A stretch of DNA of 38,235 nucleotides, taken from positions 28,861-67,095 of IMG/VR virus record IMGVR_UViG_3300002514_000018; one strand, written 5' to 3'. The first letter of the stretch is position 1; each line of letters starts with the position of its first letter. Source of the DNA: a virus. This document shows positions 15,192 to 25,170 of the stretch, in pieces. Both the position numbers and the translations under genes were made by a program. Under the pieces are notes generated by a model that had not been told where the DNA came from, made no database searches, and saw nothing but the letters and a program-made list of their open reading frames with translations.

Positions 15192-18155
15192 ATGTCAGAA
15201 AGGATATTACAGGAAATCTTGAAAGAACTCAAGCGAGGCGGCAAAGGCGGTCGATCTGGAGTTAGAAGCAGTTCTGCATCTGGTATGGATGATGTAGGCG
15301 CTGCCCTCGCTGAGATTGACCCCAAGGCTTGGGCTGAAATCAAGCAGCATCAGGAAGATATAGCTAAACTTTCCAGGGATACTTTGGCCGCCAAGCGTGA
15401 AGAAGCAAAGATTCTTCGCGATATGCAGAACACCGCCTCCGCAAGACAGAAAGAACTTGTTACCGAGCTAACCAATCAGCAGCTTGCCCGCCAAGCCGCC
15501 GAGGATACCCTTGCGCTTGAGCAAGAAAAATACGATTTACTCTTAGAGGAAAACGAGGTAAAGCTTCAGAATGCTGACCTTACTGAAAATGAAAAATTGG
15601 AGATTCAAGTGAATCTTCATCACCAAAAGGAAATTGTCGAAGCAGCAAGGGCAGAAGCCGATGCCCGAGGAGAAGTTGTAGACAAGACAAAACAAGCATC
15701 AGACGCCCTTGACGAGATCACAGAAAGTACAGATGTTATCTTGCAGCAATTAGGATTATCTGGAAAAGCGTATGAGCGAAGTTTCTTTGGTCAAGTTAAA
15801 AAGGCAGGACTCGCCAACGCGGTCAAGCAAACAGGCTTTGCAATAGGACAAGCACTAAAACCTACTAATCTTATGGCAGCAGGCACGACGCAGTTGTGGC
15901 AAGCCACCGTTCAAATGGTGGGAGCGACTGACCGAGCAAAGGCTGGCTTTAACAGAGCAACAGGGGCTGGCGGCAAATTTAATGACGTTATTGATGAAAC
16001 TTACCGTCAAAATACACAAGTCGGTATTTCCATTGAAGATACTGCCGGAGCTTTTCAGGACTTAACTATGGCCTTCGGTGGATTTGCGAAGCTTACTAAC
16101 GAGACTCAAGCAGAGCTTGGCGGACTCGTCGCTGGATTTGAAAGATTGGGCGTATCTGGCGCAACCAGCGTTCAGTTCCTTGATACTTCTGTGAAAGCAT
16201 TAGGAATGTCAGCACCACAAGCAGCAGAAGAGTTGAAAAAAACAGCCTTGGCTGCTGATGAGTTAGGAATTCCAATTGCTAAGTTTACTGCTGATTTGGC
16301 TGCGACTATGCCCAAGCTCGCCGCATTTGGACAAAGAGCCCCCGAGGTTTTTAGAAAAACTGCGGCTGTAGCTGATAAACTTGGCCTATCAACAAGTGAG
16401 CTAGTTGGAGCGATGGATCAATTCACCACTTTCCGTGGCGCAGCCGAAAGCGCTGGTAAGTTAAACGCTATGCTTGGCGGCACAATCAACAGTATGGAAC
16501 TGGTTGCTGCATCTGCTAAAGGCCCCGATGAAGCCCTTAAGGTCTTAAGAAAGGGCGTGGACGCAAGTGGAAAAAGTTTTGAAGATCTTGGTTTCTTTGG
16601 CAAGAAAGCAATTGCTGACTCAATAGGCGTAGATGCTCAGACCGCAGCTAAATTGTTTAGCGGCGAGATCGGCTCTGTAGAAGATGCTCAAAAAGCCGCT
16701 ACAGAAGCAGCTAAGAAGAAGGCAGATCAAGACGAAAGACTTAATGCGATGATAGGGAAAGGCATAGAACTTGGAGAAATGTTTTCCGAGATGTTCAAAA
16801 AGATGACTCCTTTCATTAAGGAAGTTGTTGGCGTTTTAAGGAGCCTTCTTCAACCACTAGCAGAGTTTCTGACGACAAACAAAGAATTAATTCCAATTCT
16901 TATTGCAGCGGTCGCTGCTTTTAAAACTATGAGTGTAATATCAGGAATAATGGGTGCTATCAGTGCATCTTCCACCGCGATGAATATGAGTATGGGTAAG
17001 ACGGCGCTTATGATTGGAGGTATCGCGCTGGCATTTGGTGCTTTATATTATTACTTAGCTGTCCAAAGCAACTCCCCAGTTCTTTATCTGCTTCTTCCAA
17101 TTGTTGCAGCAGGAATGTATGCGATAAGCGTAGCAGCAGGACCACTTACCACCGCTCTTGGCTTCCTAGCGCCTGCTGCCTCTGCCGTTGCACTTCCTTT
17201 AGCTAAAATTGCGCTGTCCGTTGGGTTGATTGGCGGCGCTCTGGGGCTTATGGCGCTTGGATTTTCAGAAATGTTTGAAGCTATTGATATTGAAAAAATG
17301 ATTGCTTTTGTCGGATTTGCAACAGCTTTGGTTCTCGGTGCGAAATTTATGTTAATCGCTGCACTCGGATTAGGCGCAATGGCAATTGGTATGCTCGCTC
17401 TCGGGGTTGCTCTTCTCACGGTAAAAACCGAAGACCTGCAAGCTTTAGGACAAGCGATGGAAGGAATGGGCAAAGCAGCCGAAGCAGGCTCCGCGCCTGT
17501 TACTGAGATGATTAGATTCCTAGATCACCTGGAAGATGTCGCTGATGACATCGATGAAGATGGCCTTGAGGGGATTGCTTCTGTATTTAGAAACATAGCA
17601 AACATTCCTATGCCCGAAGGTGGCGCTGGCGGCATTATGAGCCTTCTAAGCGCCGTTGAAGAAAACTCAGGTGTTATCAACACTATCGTACAATTGACAG
17701 ACGCCATCGAAGACTTAGCATTTGCAATGTCGCTATTAGGTATTTCAGGGCTTGTAGGTGGCCTATCGGTTTCCTATATGTTCGACTCTTTATCGGAGCT
17801 AGAAAACTTAGGACCTGATGCTGTAGCGGCAATCGATGGGACAGTAAGGCTAATAGAGAGCACTGCCGGTCTCGATGTTACTGCTGTTGAACAAGCTGAA
17901 ACGTTGTTGGAAAACGCAGCAGACTTTCTTGATTCTGCTAATGATGCAGCCGAGGCCGGATCACTCCGAGGAGTCTTGGAAAAACTTGCTGGTGCGTTTG
18001 GAGGAGGAGACTCTTCAGGATCTACGCCTTCAGGCGGCACACAACAGCCTGTTGTTTTGGCGATGGATGCAGCAGGTCGAAAGATCTTAGCCAAGGGCAT
18101 TATCGACGATTTAATGCCAGAAATTAATAGAAAACTTGATGCGAGGTTAAACTAA
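15192..18155 (+). CDS. Tail tape measure protein
   Basis: 987 residues. Residues 1-190 are a long Lys/Glu/Gln/Ala-rich coiled coil. The middle (about 200-550) is Ala/Gly-rich and helical. Residues 560-760 contain several long hydrophobic segments (for example LIPILIAAVAAFKTM, LMIGGIALAFGALYYYLAV, FMLIAALGLGAMAIGMLALGV) that could insert in the host membrane on ejection. The C-terminal 200 residues are acidic, then Gly/Ser-rich. This composition, the length, and the position after tube and chaperone genes identify a tape measure (T4 gp29 role) that sets tail length. It abuts the next gene with no spacer. Confidence 0.85.
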   Translation: MSERILQEILKELKRGGKGGRSGVRSSSASGMDDVGAALAEIDPKAWAEIKQHQEDIAKLSRDTLAAKREEAKILRDMQNTASARQKELVTELTNQQLARQAAEDTLALEQEKYDLLLEENEVKLQNADLTENEKLEIQVNLHHQKEIVEAARAEADARGEVVDKTKQASDALDEITESTDVILQQLGLSGKAYERSFFGQVKKAGLANAVKQTGFAIGQALKPTNLMAAGTTQLWQATVQMVGATDRAKAGFNRATGAGGKFNDVIDETYRQNTQVGISIEDTAGAFQDLTMAFGGFAKLTNETQAELGGLVAGFERLGVSGATSVQFLDTSVKALGMSAPQAAEELKKTALAADELGIPIAKFTADLAATMPKLAAFGQRAPEVFRKTAAVADKLGLSTSELVGAMDQFTTFRGAAESAGKLNAMLGGTINSMELVAASAKGPDEALKVLRKGVDASGKSFEDLGFFGKKAIADSIGVDAQTAAKLFSGEIGSVEDAQKAATEAAKKKADQDERLNAMIGKGIELGEMFSEMFKKMTPFIKEVVGVLRSLLQPLAEFLTTNKELIPILIAAVAAFKTMSVISGIMGAISASSTAMNMSMGKTALMIGGIALAFGALYYYLAVQSNSPVLYLLLPIVAAGMYAISVAAGPLTTALGFLAPAASAVALPLAKIALSVGLIGGALGLMALGFSEMFEAIDIEKMIAFVGFATALVLGAKFMLIAALGLGAMAIGMLALGVALLTVKTEDLQALGQAMEGMGKAAEAGSAPVTEMIRFLDHLEDVADDIDEDGLEGIASVFRNIANIPMPEGGAGGIMSLLSAVEENSGVINTIVQLTDAIEDLAFAMSLLGISGLVGGLSVSYMFDSLSELENLGPDAVAAIDGTVRLIESTAGLDVTAVEQAETLLENAADFLDSANDAAEAGSLRGVLEKLAGAFGGGDSSGSTPSGGTQQPVVLAMDAAGRKILAKGIIDDLMPEINRKLDARLN

Positions 18156-18989
18156 ATGTCACTCAAACCACCAGAAATTGTAGACAATGCTTATATTCAA
18201 ATAAGAGATTTAAAGGCCACGAACAACGCCTACAGTGTTGGAGGCCGGTTTAGTTATGTTTCAAAAGATTATTTTTTTCCTGGCTATCTTACAAGTTTTA
18301 GTGATGAATACACATCTAACTTTAACCAGCAGAGTGTATATGGTAGAATGGATCCTATCAACACTTTTCAAAACACACAACGTGTTATTTCACTTTCTTT
18401 TGTTTGTCCGTCAAAAGATGAGGCCGAAGCAGCCTTTTATCTGTCGTCTATTTCGGCCTTGATTCGATCAATGTATCCAAACTATGCTTCCATCGATACC
18501 GATGCTAGTAAGGGAAGAAATACCTCAATTATCACCGCACCTCCTATGTTTGGTATTCGCTTTGGAAATCTTATTCAAGGCGCTTGGCAAGAAAATGCTA
18601 TGCTCAAAGGAGTGATACCCGCGCTAACGTTTACCCCTGTTCTAGAAGACGGAATGTTTATTGGAGATAGTGGCCAATCTTTTGCTGGGGGGAATGTTTC
18701 GACCATGTATCGGCCCAAAACTATTGAAATTAGCTTGACTTTCAATCCTCTTCACGATTTTAATATGGGGTTTGATGAACTAGGAAACGTAAAGGGAGAA
18801 TTTGCTGGATTTCCTTATGAATCAAAAATAGAACAACCTCCCTCTGAAGGAATTGGTGTATTAACAAGTGAAGAATTTAACAGAAGGCAGGCATTAGGGG
18901 CAATGGATCAGCTTGGAGACCTCTTCGGACACGATATTAGAGGTGGATACGAACAGTCGGTTACGAACGACATCCTTGGCATCAGTTAA
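18156..18989 (+). CDS. Baseplate-tail tube initiator or cap, T4 gp54/gp48-like (tentative)
   Basis: 277 residues. The pattern of a strand-rich start, NTQRVISLSFVCPSKDEAEAAFYLSSISALIRSMYPNY, then PPMFGIRFGNLIQG, a VIPALTFTPVLEDGMF stretch, and KTIEISLTFNPLHDFNMGF parallels gp54/gp48. In those proteins a tube-like fold has VISFRMDSEAxNYxxMxxWVxxx followed by xFTGCIPISVSxPELSYDG and FDVTFAYRVM. These proteins cap the baseplate and start the tube. Position directly after the tape measure and before the gp53-like gene agrees. The assignment to gp54 rather than gp48 cannot be settled by eye. Confidence 0.55.
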   Translation: MSLKPPEIVDNAYIQIRDLKATNNAYSVGGRFSYVSKDYFFPGYLTSFSDEYTSNFNQQSVYGRMDPINTFQNTQRVISLSFVCPSKDEAEAAFYLSSISALIRSMYPNYASIDTDASKGRNTSIITAPPMFGIRFGNLIQGAWQENAMLKGVIPALTFTPVLEDGMFIGDSGQSFAGGNVSTMYRPKTIEISLTFNPLHDFNMGFDELGNVKGEFAGFPYESKIEQPPSEGIGVLTSEEFNRRQALGAMDQLGDLFGHDIRGGYEQSVTNDILGIS

Positions 18990-19021
18990 ACTGATACAGA
19001 ATAAATAAAGGAAAACAAACT

Positions 19022-19366
19022 ATGGGTACAGCCGGAAGATATCAATCACGATCTTATTTTTATAATGACGACCCTCTTTATGCTCGTTATTTTGAGGATA
19101 GAGATGTGCCTTATATTAGTATGTACACAACTCCTGTGTTGTACTATCCATCAGTAAGGGAAATGTCTGACTTGGTGGTAGAAACAGTAATATGGAAAGT
19201 CGGGAGTAGCTATCAAAAGCTTGCATCTCAATATTATGGTGATCCAACTTTATGGTGGGTCATCGGATGGTTTAATAAAAAACCAGCAGAATTCATGATG
19301 AAAGTGGGCGAGACAGTTCTTGTCCCGCTTCCTGTTGAAAAGATTTTAGGATATTATGGAGTGTAA
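19022..19366 (+). CDS. 53: Baseplate wedge protein with LysM-like domain, gp53-like
   Basis: 114 residues, shorter than T4 gp53 (196). The second half, VGSSYQKLASQYYGDPTLWWVIGWFNKK...LKVG-type ending KVGETVLVPLP, is a clear LysM-like fold (start-up strand, YGDPxLWWxIxxxN, hydrophobic strand to LxVP). gp53 clamps the wedges around the hub and contains such a domain. The N-terminus is Tyr/Asp-rich. It is preceded by AAAGGAAAAC and ends 3 bases before the hub gene. Confidence 0.7.
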   Translation: MGTAGRYQSRSYFYNDDPLYARYFEDRDVPYISMYTTPVLYYPSVREMSDLVVETVIWKVGSSYQKLASQYYGDPTLWWVIGWFNKKPAEFMMKVGETVLVPLPVEKILGYYGV

Positions 19367-19369
19367 ATA

Positions 19370-22300
19370 ATGTCAACCAACGATACATCTCTAGGCTTCT
19401 TGGGCTTCGATGCTGCATCCGAAGATCCCCCTGACATTAAGGAGATCAAAACCAAACTCGCGGCGAATGCACTTAGGCGAAGAGAGGTCCTCAAAGACCA
19501 AGGCTACGATAGCGTCAGCGACGATTTCAACCTTGCGTTCAAGCAGTCGGTATTCGCTGACCCGCATGATACCAGAAACTTGGGCTCTTCCACTCGCGGC
19601 GAAGAAGCAGTCCTATTATCTTTATATTATAAATTTCCTGATCAACTTGGCAATCCTCGTTCGGGTAACACTAATATTTCTATGGTTATGGGTCAAACAG
19701 AATTGACAGACGCTCAGATAACCGCCCTTGGCGGTGGAAATGGGGGATCAAATTCTGACCCTGGTTATCAAGGCCCCAATTCCGGCCCATACAGAAACTT
19801 TTTTCAAATTAGTAATACAACGGCAACTCAAGTTGATGCTATTGTTAATAAATTTAACGCCAATAGAAACGCCCATTCGCTGCTCAATATTACAACCGGA
19901 GAGGCTTCTAGACTCACTCCTTATATTAAGCTCTACAAATCACAACCTATAGCTGACAACCCCAAAAGCTCCGACCGCAAAATTATCGAATTTCCTTTCA
20001 ACAACCGAGCGTTTGATCTTGAACAAATATATGACAACACGGGAGATTTAAGCTTCAAGGATTTGCTTCTCGACCGTCGTTCGCGAGGGGCCGATGTAGG
20101 AGTTACTAGTGTCAAATGGTCTTTTGAAGGCACTGATCCTATCACGGCCAACAAATTTATCAAGCTAGAAGCTAATATCTTTTTTTCTAATATTGCTGGC
20201 CTTACTCTTCTGCGTGATGCAAAATACGGAGCAGGTAATGCATTTAAATATTCTGATCTAATAGCCCGCCAAGCTGATTTTAATATGCAACCTGGAATCC
20301 ACGCCCAATTGGGCTGGTCTGTCCCTAGTAACAACGAAGCTTTTGAGAATAAAGGCGAGTTAAGAGGAGCTATTTATTTATCTAGGGTTAGCTTAGACTT
20401 AAATTTGATGGCTCACGAATTTTCTTTTAATGACGATGGCAGTTGCGACTTGAAAATTGAATATCAATCTTCTTTGTTTACAACACAAGACCAAAGCGGC
20501 GCTAGTAATCTTCTTACACCGAATATGCAACAGGCACTGCAAAGTCTTAATTGGAAAAAATCTGATGAAGCTAGGTTAAAAAGCATGCGAAGCGACTTGG
20601 CTAGAAAAAATGCTCAACAAAAAAGAATCGGTCGCGACACTTCCGGTCCTGAAGGGAAACTAAAAGTTCTGGAGGAAAAACGGAATGCTTTAAAGACTGC
20701 TGTTATCAGTATGTCAGGAAAACGATTAATAGAAAACATCCAAGCCAGCAAAGCGATAAGGACGCTGAGAATACCACGCGAACTATATTATCCAGAATAT
20801 CAAATATGGGAGATTTTATGTCCAGATCTTAATTATGGCGAGGCTGCGTTCAAAAAATTCAATCTCAAGGGCGACAAAGGAATGGACAATTGGAATGCGA
20901 TATTGACACCGGGCACTTTTGCAGCAATAAACAAAGGTTCGATGACGTATAGTAACAAGCGTCGCCTCAAAGGCGCGATTGATGCCATCAAAGGCCGCGC
21001 AGTTCCCAAGTCAGCCAGGGCAGAAGGGGACAAAGCACCCTCTCTTAAAACGGATGATGTATCGTCCGAAGGAACCTATATTGATCCTTCGGATGGCCCC
21101 CTAGCTAAAGCAGCCCTCGCCGCATTGGCAAAAGAGGGTTTTATGGGTCAAACAGCAATTCTAAATTATCTTTATGTGGGAGACTTGATTGACGCCGCTT
21201 GTGAACTTTTAAAGTCCAATGGGTTAAGAAGAGGGGACGTTGGATTTCCAAACATGGTTTTTGGAACAATGCCGGCTTTTAATCCTTGCGTCGGAGGCGA
21301 CCCATCCTCTCAAGAGCACGCGACCAACAAACTCGTGAATATAGTAAACTTTCCTGTTGATATTGAGACTGCTTTTGAATTTTTAGACAAGAATATCATT
21401 GGAAAAGAGTTAAAAAACTACACTATTTTAGATTTTGTTCATGATATTTTTACACAAATTATTCCCGAAACTCTGCGTAAATTTGATAAGGAATCTGGAA
21501 CTAATTTGCGGTTTGTTCCTAAAATTGAAATTGTTCATGCCAAAGGTCACAATTCTGGTAAAGGAAAAGGTCCTGGCCAAGATGGGTCTATGCATATCAA
21601 AAACCCCTTATCAACAATGCCAGGAGAAAAAGGAAAACCCCTTATGTTCCCTTTATCGAATGCAGACCAAATCATTGGATCGCAAAGCGATCAAAAGTTT
21701 ATGAACGAAGGAGACATCAGAGGTTCTTATACGTTTGTATTGTGCAGAATGGACGTGATTGGCAATGAATGGTTGATGGGATCAAAAGAGCCCAATCAAC
21801 AAAGAGATTTTAATAATGGTGTTTACTGGCTCGCCCTTGCTTCTAGAGATGGTCTGGTAAAAGGGTGGTCTTTTTCAAAAATAGATGCCCCTTACTTAGC
21901 AGAAAGCCGCATAAATGGTCAAGGTGATTTAGGCCGAGACATATCAGGCGGCAACCTCTATAACTTATCTATTGATATGGTTGGCAATAATTTATTCAAG
22001 CCTGGTAGCATTGTTTTTATCGATCCAATGGGCCTCGGTTTCGATAGCGCTTTGGCGGCAGAACTCTACATCGGAGGATATTACACAGTTGTTAAAATCG
22101 ATCACGAGATTACTGATGGTGATTATACAACAACTATGGAACTAGTTTTCCTCAGACACGTTTTTAACAAGAAAGGGTCTGCCCGCCTTGAGCAGGTGGC
22201 CAACGACGCAACTCGACAAACAGCGATCACAGGACCAGCAGTGGACATCAGCGCCGAAACATCTACAATAATGAGAGCAAGTGCCAGCGCCTTCGCAGCA

Positions 22301-22633
22301 GGACGAGTAACGCAAAGTCAGTATCATGAGTTGCTTAGAATATTGGGCTCAGGCGACAGCAACGTCGAAACTCAGGTACAAGAAATCTATTCACAATGGA
22401 AGAAGCAAAACAAAAAAGTAAATGATAAAAAAGCATCGGCTTCCTCCGGCGATGCTTATGAAGATTTTAATGATAAAGAATGGGCCACAGGAACGGGTCA
22501 CAAGAAAACATCCAAGGGTGAACAAAACCTTGTGGAATTGGCCATCCAAGCATATGACGCAGGCCGCCTCAAGCCATATGAAGCAGATATGAACGACGAA
22601 CACTATTTTGTATATTCGTTCGATAGAGAGTAA
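19370..22633 (+). CDS. Large baseplate hub protein (gp27-like C-terminal domain)
   Basis: 1087 residues. The last third holds NLYNLSIDMVGNNLFKPGSIVFIDP...AELYIGGYYTVVKIDHEI..GDYTTTMELVFL, the pattern of hub proteins of the gp27/gpD type (a strand, NPxxKPG-like turn, then GYYxVxxxxHxIxxGxYxTxLxL). A middle region of about residues 380-440 is Lys/Arg-rich coiled coil. The N-terminal third includes VTSVKWSFEGTD...IKLEANIFFSNIAGL, also strand-rich. No lysozyme active-site motif is evident. The C-terminal 180 residues are charged and low-complexity. It is probably the hub, carrying the central spike or fused accessory domains; the exact T4 equivalent is uncertain. Confidence 0.6.
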   Translation: MSTNDTSLGFLGFDAASEDPPDIKEIKTKLAANALRRREVLKDQGYDSVSDDFNLAFKQSVFADPHDTRNLGSSTRGEEAVLLSLYYKFPDQLGNPRSGNTNISMVMGQTELTDAQITALGGGNGGSNSDPGYQGPNSGPYRNFFQISNTTATQVDAIVNKFNANRNAHSLLNITTGEASRLTPYIKLYKSQPIADNPKSSDRKIIEFPFNNRAFDLEQIYDNTGDLSFKDLLLDRRSRGADVGVTSVKWSFEGTDPITANKFIKLEANIFFSNIAGLTLLRDAKYGAGNAFKYSDLIARQADFNMQPGIHAQLGWSVPSNNEAFENKGELRGAIYLSRVSLDLNLMAHEFSFNDDGSCDLKIEYQSSLFTTQDQSGASNLLTPNMQQALQSLNWKKSDEARLKSMRSDLARKNAQQKRIGRDTSGPEGKLKVLEEKRNALKTAVISMSGKRLIENIQASKAIRTLRIPRELYYPEYQIWEILCPDLNYGEAAFKKFNLKGDKGMDNWNAILTPGTFAAINKGSMTYSNKRRLKGAIDAIKGRAVPKSARAEGDKAPSLKTDDVSSEGTYIDPSDGPLAKAALAALAKEGFMGQTAILNYLYVGDLIDAACELLKSNGLRRGDVGFPNMVFGTMPAFNPCVGGDPSSQEHATNKLVNIVNFPVDIETAFEFLDKNIIGKELKNYTILDFVHDIFTQIIPETLRKFDKESGTNLRFVPKIEIVHAKGHNSGKGKGPGQDGSMHIKNPLSTMPGEKGKPLMFPLSNADQIIGSQSDQKFMNEGDIRGSYTFVLCRMDVIGNEWLMGSKEPNQQRDFNNGVYWLALASRDGLVKGWSFSKIDAPYLAESRINGQGDLGRDISGGNLYNLSIDMVGNNLFKPGSIVFIDPMGLGFDSALAAELYIGGYYTVVKIDHEITDGDYTTTMELVFLRHVFNKKGSARLEQVANDATRQTAITGPAVDISAETSTIMRASASAFAAGRVTQSQYHELLRILGSGDSNVETQVQEIYSQWKKQNKKVNDKKASASSGDAYEDFNDKEWATGTGHKKTSKGEQNLVELAIQAYDAGRLKPYEADMNDEHYFVYSFDRE

Positions 22634-22639
22634 AATTAA

Positions 22640-23944
22640 ATGAGCTACGAAAAAAACACATATACAGACAATCCAAACCAACCTTCCCGCAATCCATTTG
22701 TTGACCCTCCTGGCGCTAACGGGACTGAGGGTTCAACTTCTGATTTGTTTGAAGAAAGAAAGTTCTATCGCGACGACGTTTTCAACGAATTTATTCTAGG
22801 AAATGATAACCTCATTGATTATTGGAATAAGGAAAATTTTTATGGTCGCATCAATAAAAAAGGAATGCCAATTATTTGCAACGAAAATGTTTTAAGGGCT
22901 GTAACCTCTGCCCAAGAAGGCTCCAATCCGCTGGCTCTTAATTTTGTTGCTGACGCATTTGATGATATGTCGGATTCTTTTGCTCGTTTAAGGCAACAAG
23001 GAGGAACCTCCGCTGTAAGTGACAGTTCGGTTCTTTATCCGCTCGAAGCGGTCAATGGTTGGCTTTCTGCCCGCGATGCGTATGCAGAATGGATATCAGG
23101 AATTTTTGACGCTTTTGTGAATGGGTATTTGCGAATCGACACTGAGGAAAACAGAAAAGTCGTGGATTTCTCTACTTTTTTGAATGCATTTTACAAGTTT
23201 ACGCAGTTAACCACTGCCGGATCTCCTATAACTTTCTCTACCTTTGTCTTGTCTTCTACTTGCCCTGCCGCTTCTAATGGTATGATAATCGATGTATATG
23301 AAGGCGATTCTGATGATGATTTAAGTAAGTTTTTAGACTGTTTAAGTGACTCTAATTTTGAACTGTACCGAAAATTAGCGCAAAATCATGGATTCTTGGT
23401 GGATAAAAATATTCCTTGGCGCTTGGTGGCCAATCTAAATCATCCTTATATGCTTAAGAAACAAAAGCTTAATGGCTTTTTTGGAGAAAACAACAACTTA
23501 GACCAGATCTTTACTTTTGCTTTCACGCAACCTCACCGAGAAGATATAGATATGCTTCGCATTCATCTGGCTGGATTTTATAATTCTTTTATCGAAACTT
23601 TCCCCGAAGTGCGTCTCCCGGTGGACCAGCGCTGCGGTGGCCGCCGACAAGTAAAGACCAAAATTATTCCACGTAAACCCTTGAAAGATGCCTTTTATTC
23701 TAACGGCTCTTTAAACCCTAATAGCGCTTATATTAAAAATTATGGCGACTTGTTTTGGTTGCGATTTTATGTTTATCTCAAGAGAGCAGAGCTTTCTCGC
23801 GAGGCCATAAGTTTAAAAGAGCTTGACAAATCAGTCAAAACTCTCTATACTTATTACAATATACACGGTTTAACTAAAACAGTTGACTTAATAAATAAAA
23901 AGACCTTTAGTCGAACCACGCTGCGAATTCGCAGGCGCAGTTAA
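22640..23944 (+). CDS. Putative baseplate or virion protein of unknown family
   Basis: 434 residues, ATG 22640, six bases after the hub gene stop. Disordered N-terminus (about 35 residues) then a mostly helical, aromatic-rich domain (FNEFILGNDNLIDYWN, AYAEWISGIFDAFVNGYLRID), and a basic C-terminus ending in Arg repeats. A short Asp-rich stretch lies near residue 222. There is no signal peptide and no enzyme motif. It closes the structural cassette. The tight spacing to the hub gene supports a baseplate role, by position only. Confidence 0.65.
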   Translation: MSYEKNTYTDNPNQPSRNPFVDPPGANGTEGSTSDLFEERKFYRDDVFNEFILGNDNLIDYWNKENFYGRINKKGMPIICNENVLRAVTSAQEGSNPLALNFVADAFDDMSDSFARLRQQGGTSAVSDSSVLYPLEAVNGWLSARDAYAEWISGIFDAFVNGYLRIDTEENRKVVDFSTFLNAFYKFTQLTTAGSPITFSTFVLSSTCPAASNGMIIDVYEGDSDDDLSKFLDCLSDSNFELYRKLAQNHGFLVDKNIPWRLVANLNHPYMLKKQKLNGFFGENNNLDQIFTFAFTQPHREDIDMLRIHLAGFYNSFIETFPEVRLPVDQRCGGRRQVKTKIIPRKPLKDAFYSNGSLNPNSAYIKNYGDLFWLRFYVYLKRAELSREAISLKELDKSVKTLYTYYNIHGLTKTVDLINKKTFSRTTLRIRRRS

Positions 23945-23970
23945 ATCAGTAATAAGTAATACGGTGAAAA

Positions 23971-25155
23971 TTGATATTTCAAACACTGGACTCTAAAAAC
24001 GAATGCGTCGGGTTTTATGTGGATGGTAGGCTGTTCTTTGAAGAGACACCCCACGACTTAACTCATACGTGGTCATATGTTCCATATATCAAAGAACCTG
24101 TCGAGTTCGTGTCTCTTTATACAGAAGGCAAGAGGCTTTCAGAGGTGTGCCCCGAATCCTTGAAAGAGGAATACGAACGATCTGCTAGGAAACTAAAGGG
24201 TTATTTACGATCTCTAGAACTGGCCAGAATTAATCTTAACGAAGTGTGTTTTTACGACTTGATTCCTGAACGTTTCTTGTTGGAATATTATTCGACTCGA
24301 AACAAAATCACCAAGTATGTGTCCGAGACATATGACCGACCTCAAAATTACGATTTTTTGGTGTCTCTTTCCTCGGTCATGCACGATATACGCTATCGCA
24401 AGTTAAACGTGGATTATTCCCAATTCTCCTCGTTTCCCAACAGTGCCAAGACCAAGGCATTTTACAAAAAGCTCAAGAAGACGGCTCCTTATATCACATA
24501 TAATATCTTTGGGACCGTAACAGGCCGCCTCACAGTGAATAAGAAAAGCTTCCCAATTCTTACTTTTCCTAAGAGTTATCGCCGCATCTTGAAGCCGAAT
24601 AACGATCGTTTTGTGGAGTTTGACTACAATGCCGCCGAGCTTCGAACGCTCCTGGCCTTGTCAAATGTTCCACAACCAGAGGGAGACATTCACAAATGGA
24701 TTGTTAAAAACGTTTTTAATAATTCCATTACTCGTGAGGAATCTAAAGTTAAAACATTCGCTTGGCTTTACAACTCTGAAGCTGAGAATTACAAATTACA
24801 GAAGATGTTTGACAAAGAGGCTCTCGTGGATAAATATTGGAGAGATGGCAAGGTTGCCAATCCGTTTGGCCGCGTGATGGAGTGTGAACGCAAAAATGCG
24901 CTCAATTATTTGATTCAGTCCACCACCAGTGATCTATTTCTTTACCAGATGGTCGAGGTTTCTAAATTGTTTGAAGACCGCAAATCCTACATCTCTTTTT
25001 GTATGCACGACTCCTTGGTGATTGACTTCGCTACAGAGGACAAAGATTTAATTTCTGACCTTCATAATCTATTTTCCCAAACGAAATTGGGGTTTTACAA
25101 GACTAACATATCTTTAGGAAGAGATTACGGGACTATGAGAAAAATGGATTTGTAG
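23971..25155 (+). CDS. polA: Family A DNA polymerase (polymerase domain only)
   Basis: 394 residues from TTG 23971; an in-frame TGA at 23965 rules out a longer start. Motifs of Pol I are in order: TGR at 184-186, motif A D218-YNAAELR225, motif B R255-xxx-K259-xxx-F263-xxx-Y267 (R754/K758/F762/Y766 of E. coli Pol I), QSTTSD at 316-321, and motif C H346-D347-S348 with Ser for the usual Glu. Both catalytic Asp are present. The N-terminal 170 residues do not show 3'-5' exonuclease motifs. T4 itself uses a family B polymerase, so this is either a replacement or a second enzyme. A separate 5'-3' exonuclease gene lies at 32870. Confidence 0.85.
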   Translation: MIFQTLDSKNECVGFYVDGRLFFEETPHDLTHTWSYVPYIKEPVEFVSLYTEGKRLSEVCPESLKEEYERSARKLKGYLRSLELARINLNEVCFYDLIPERFLLEYYSTRNKITKYVSETYDRPQNYDFLVSLSSVMHDIRYRKLNVDYSQFSSFPNSAKTKAFYKKLKKTAPYITYNIFGTVTGRLTVNKKSFPILTFPKSYRRILKPNNDRFVEFDYNAAELRTLLALSNVPQPEGDIHKWIVKNVFNNSITREESKVKTFAWLYNSEAENYKLQKMFDKEALVDKYWRDGKVANPFGRVMECERKNALNYLIQSTTSDLFLYQMVEVSKLFEDRKSYISFCMHDSLVIDFATEDKDLISDLHNLFSQTKLGFYKTNISLGRDYGTMRKMDL

Positions 25156-25170
25156 CACTAGTTACAACAT

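Noticed and set aside
18981-18995. ATCAG-TTAAA-CTGAT hairpin over the stop of the gp54/48-like gene
   Set aside because: Only 5 bp, no T-run, and the next gene follows after 32 bases with its own ribosome site; most likely chance.
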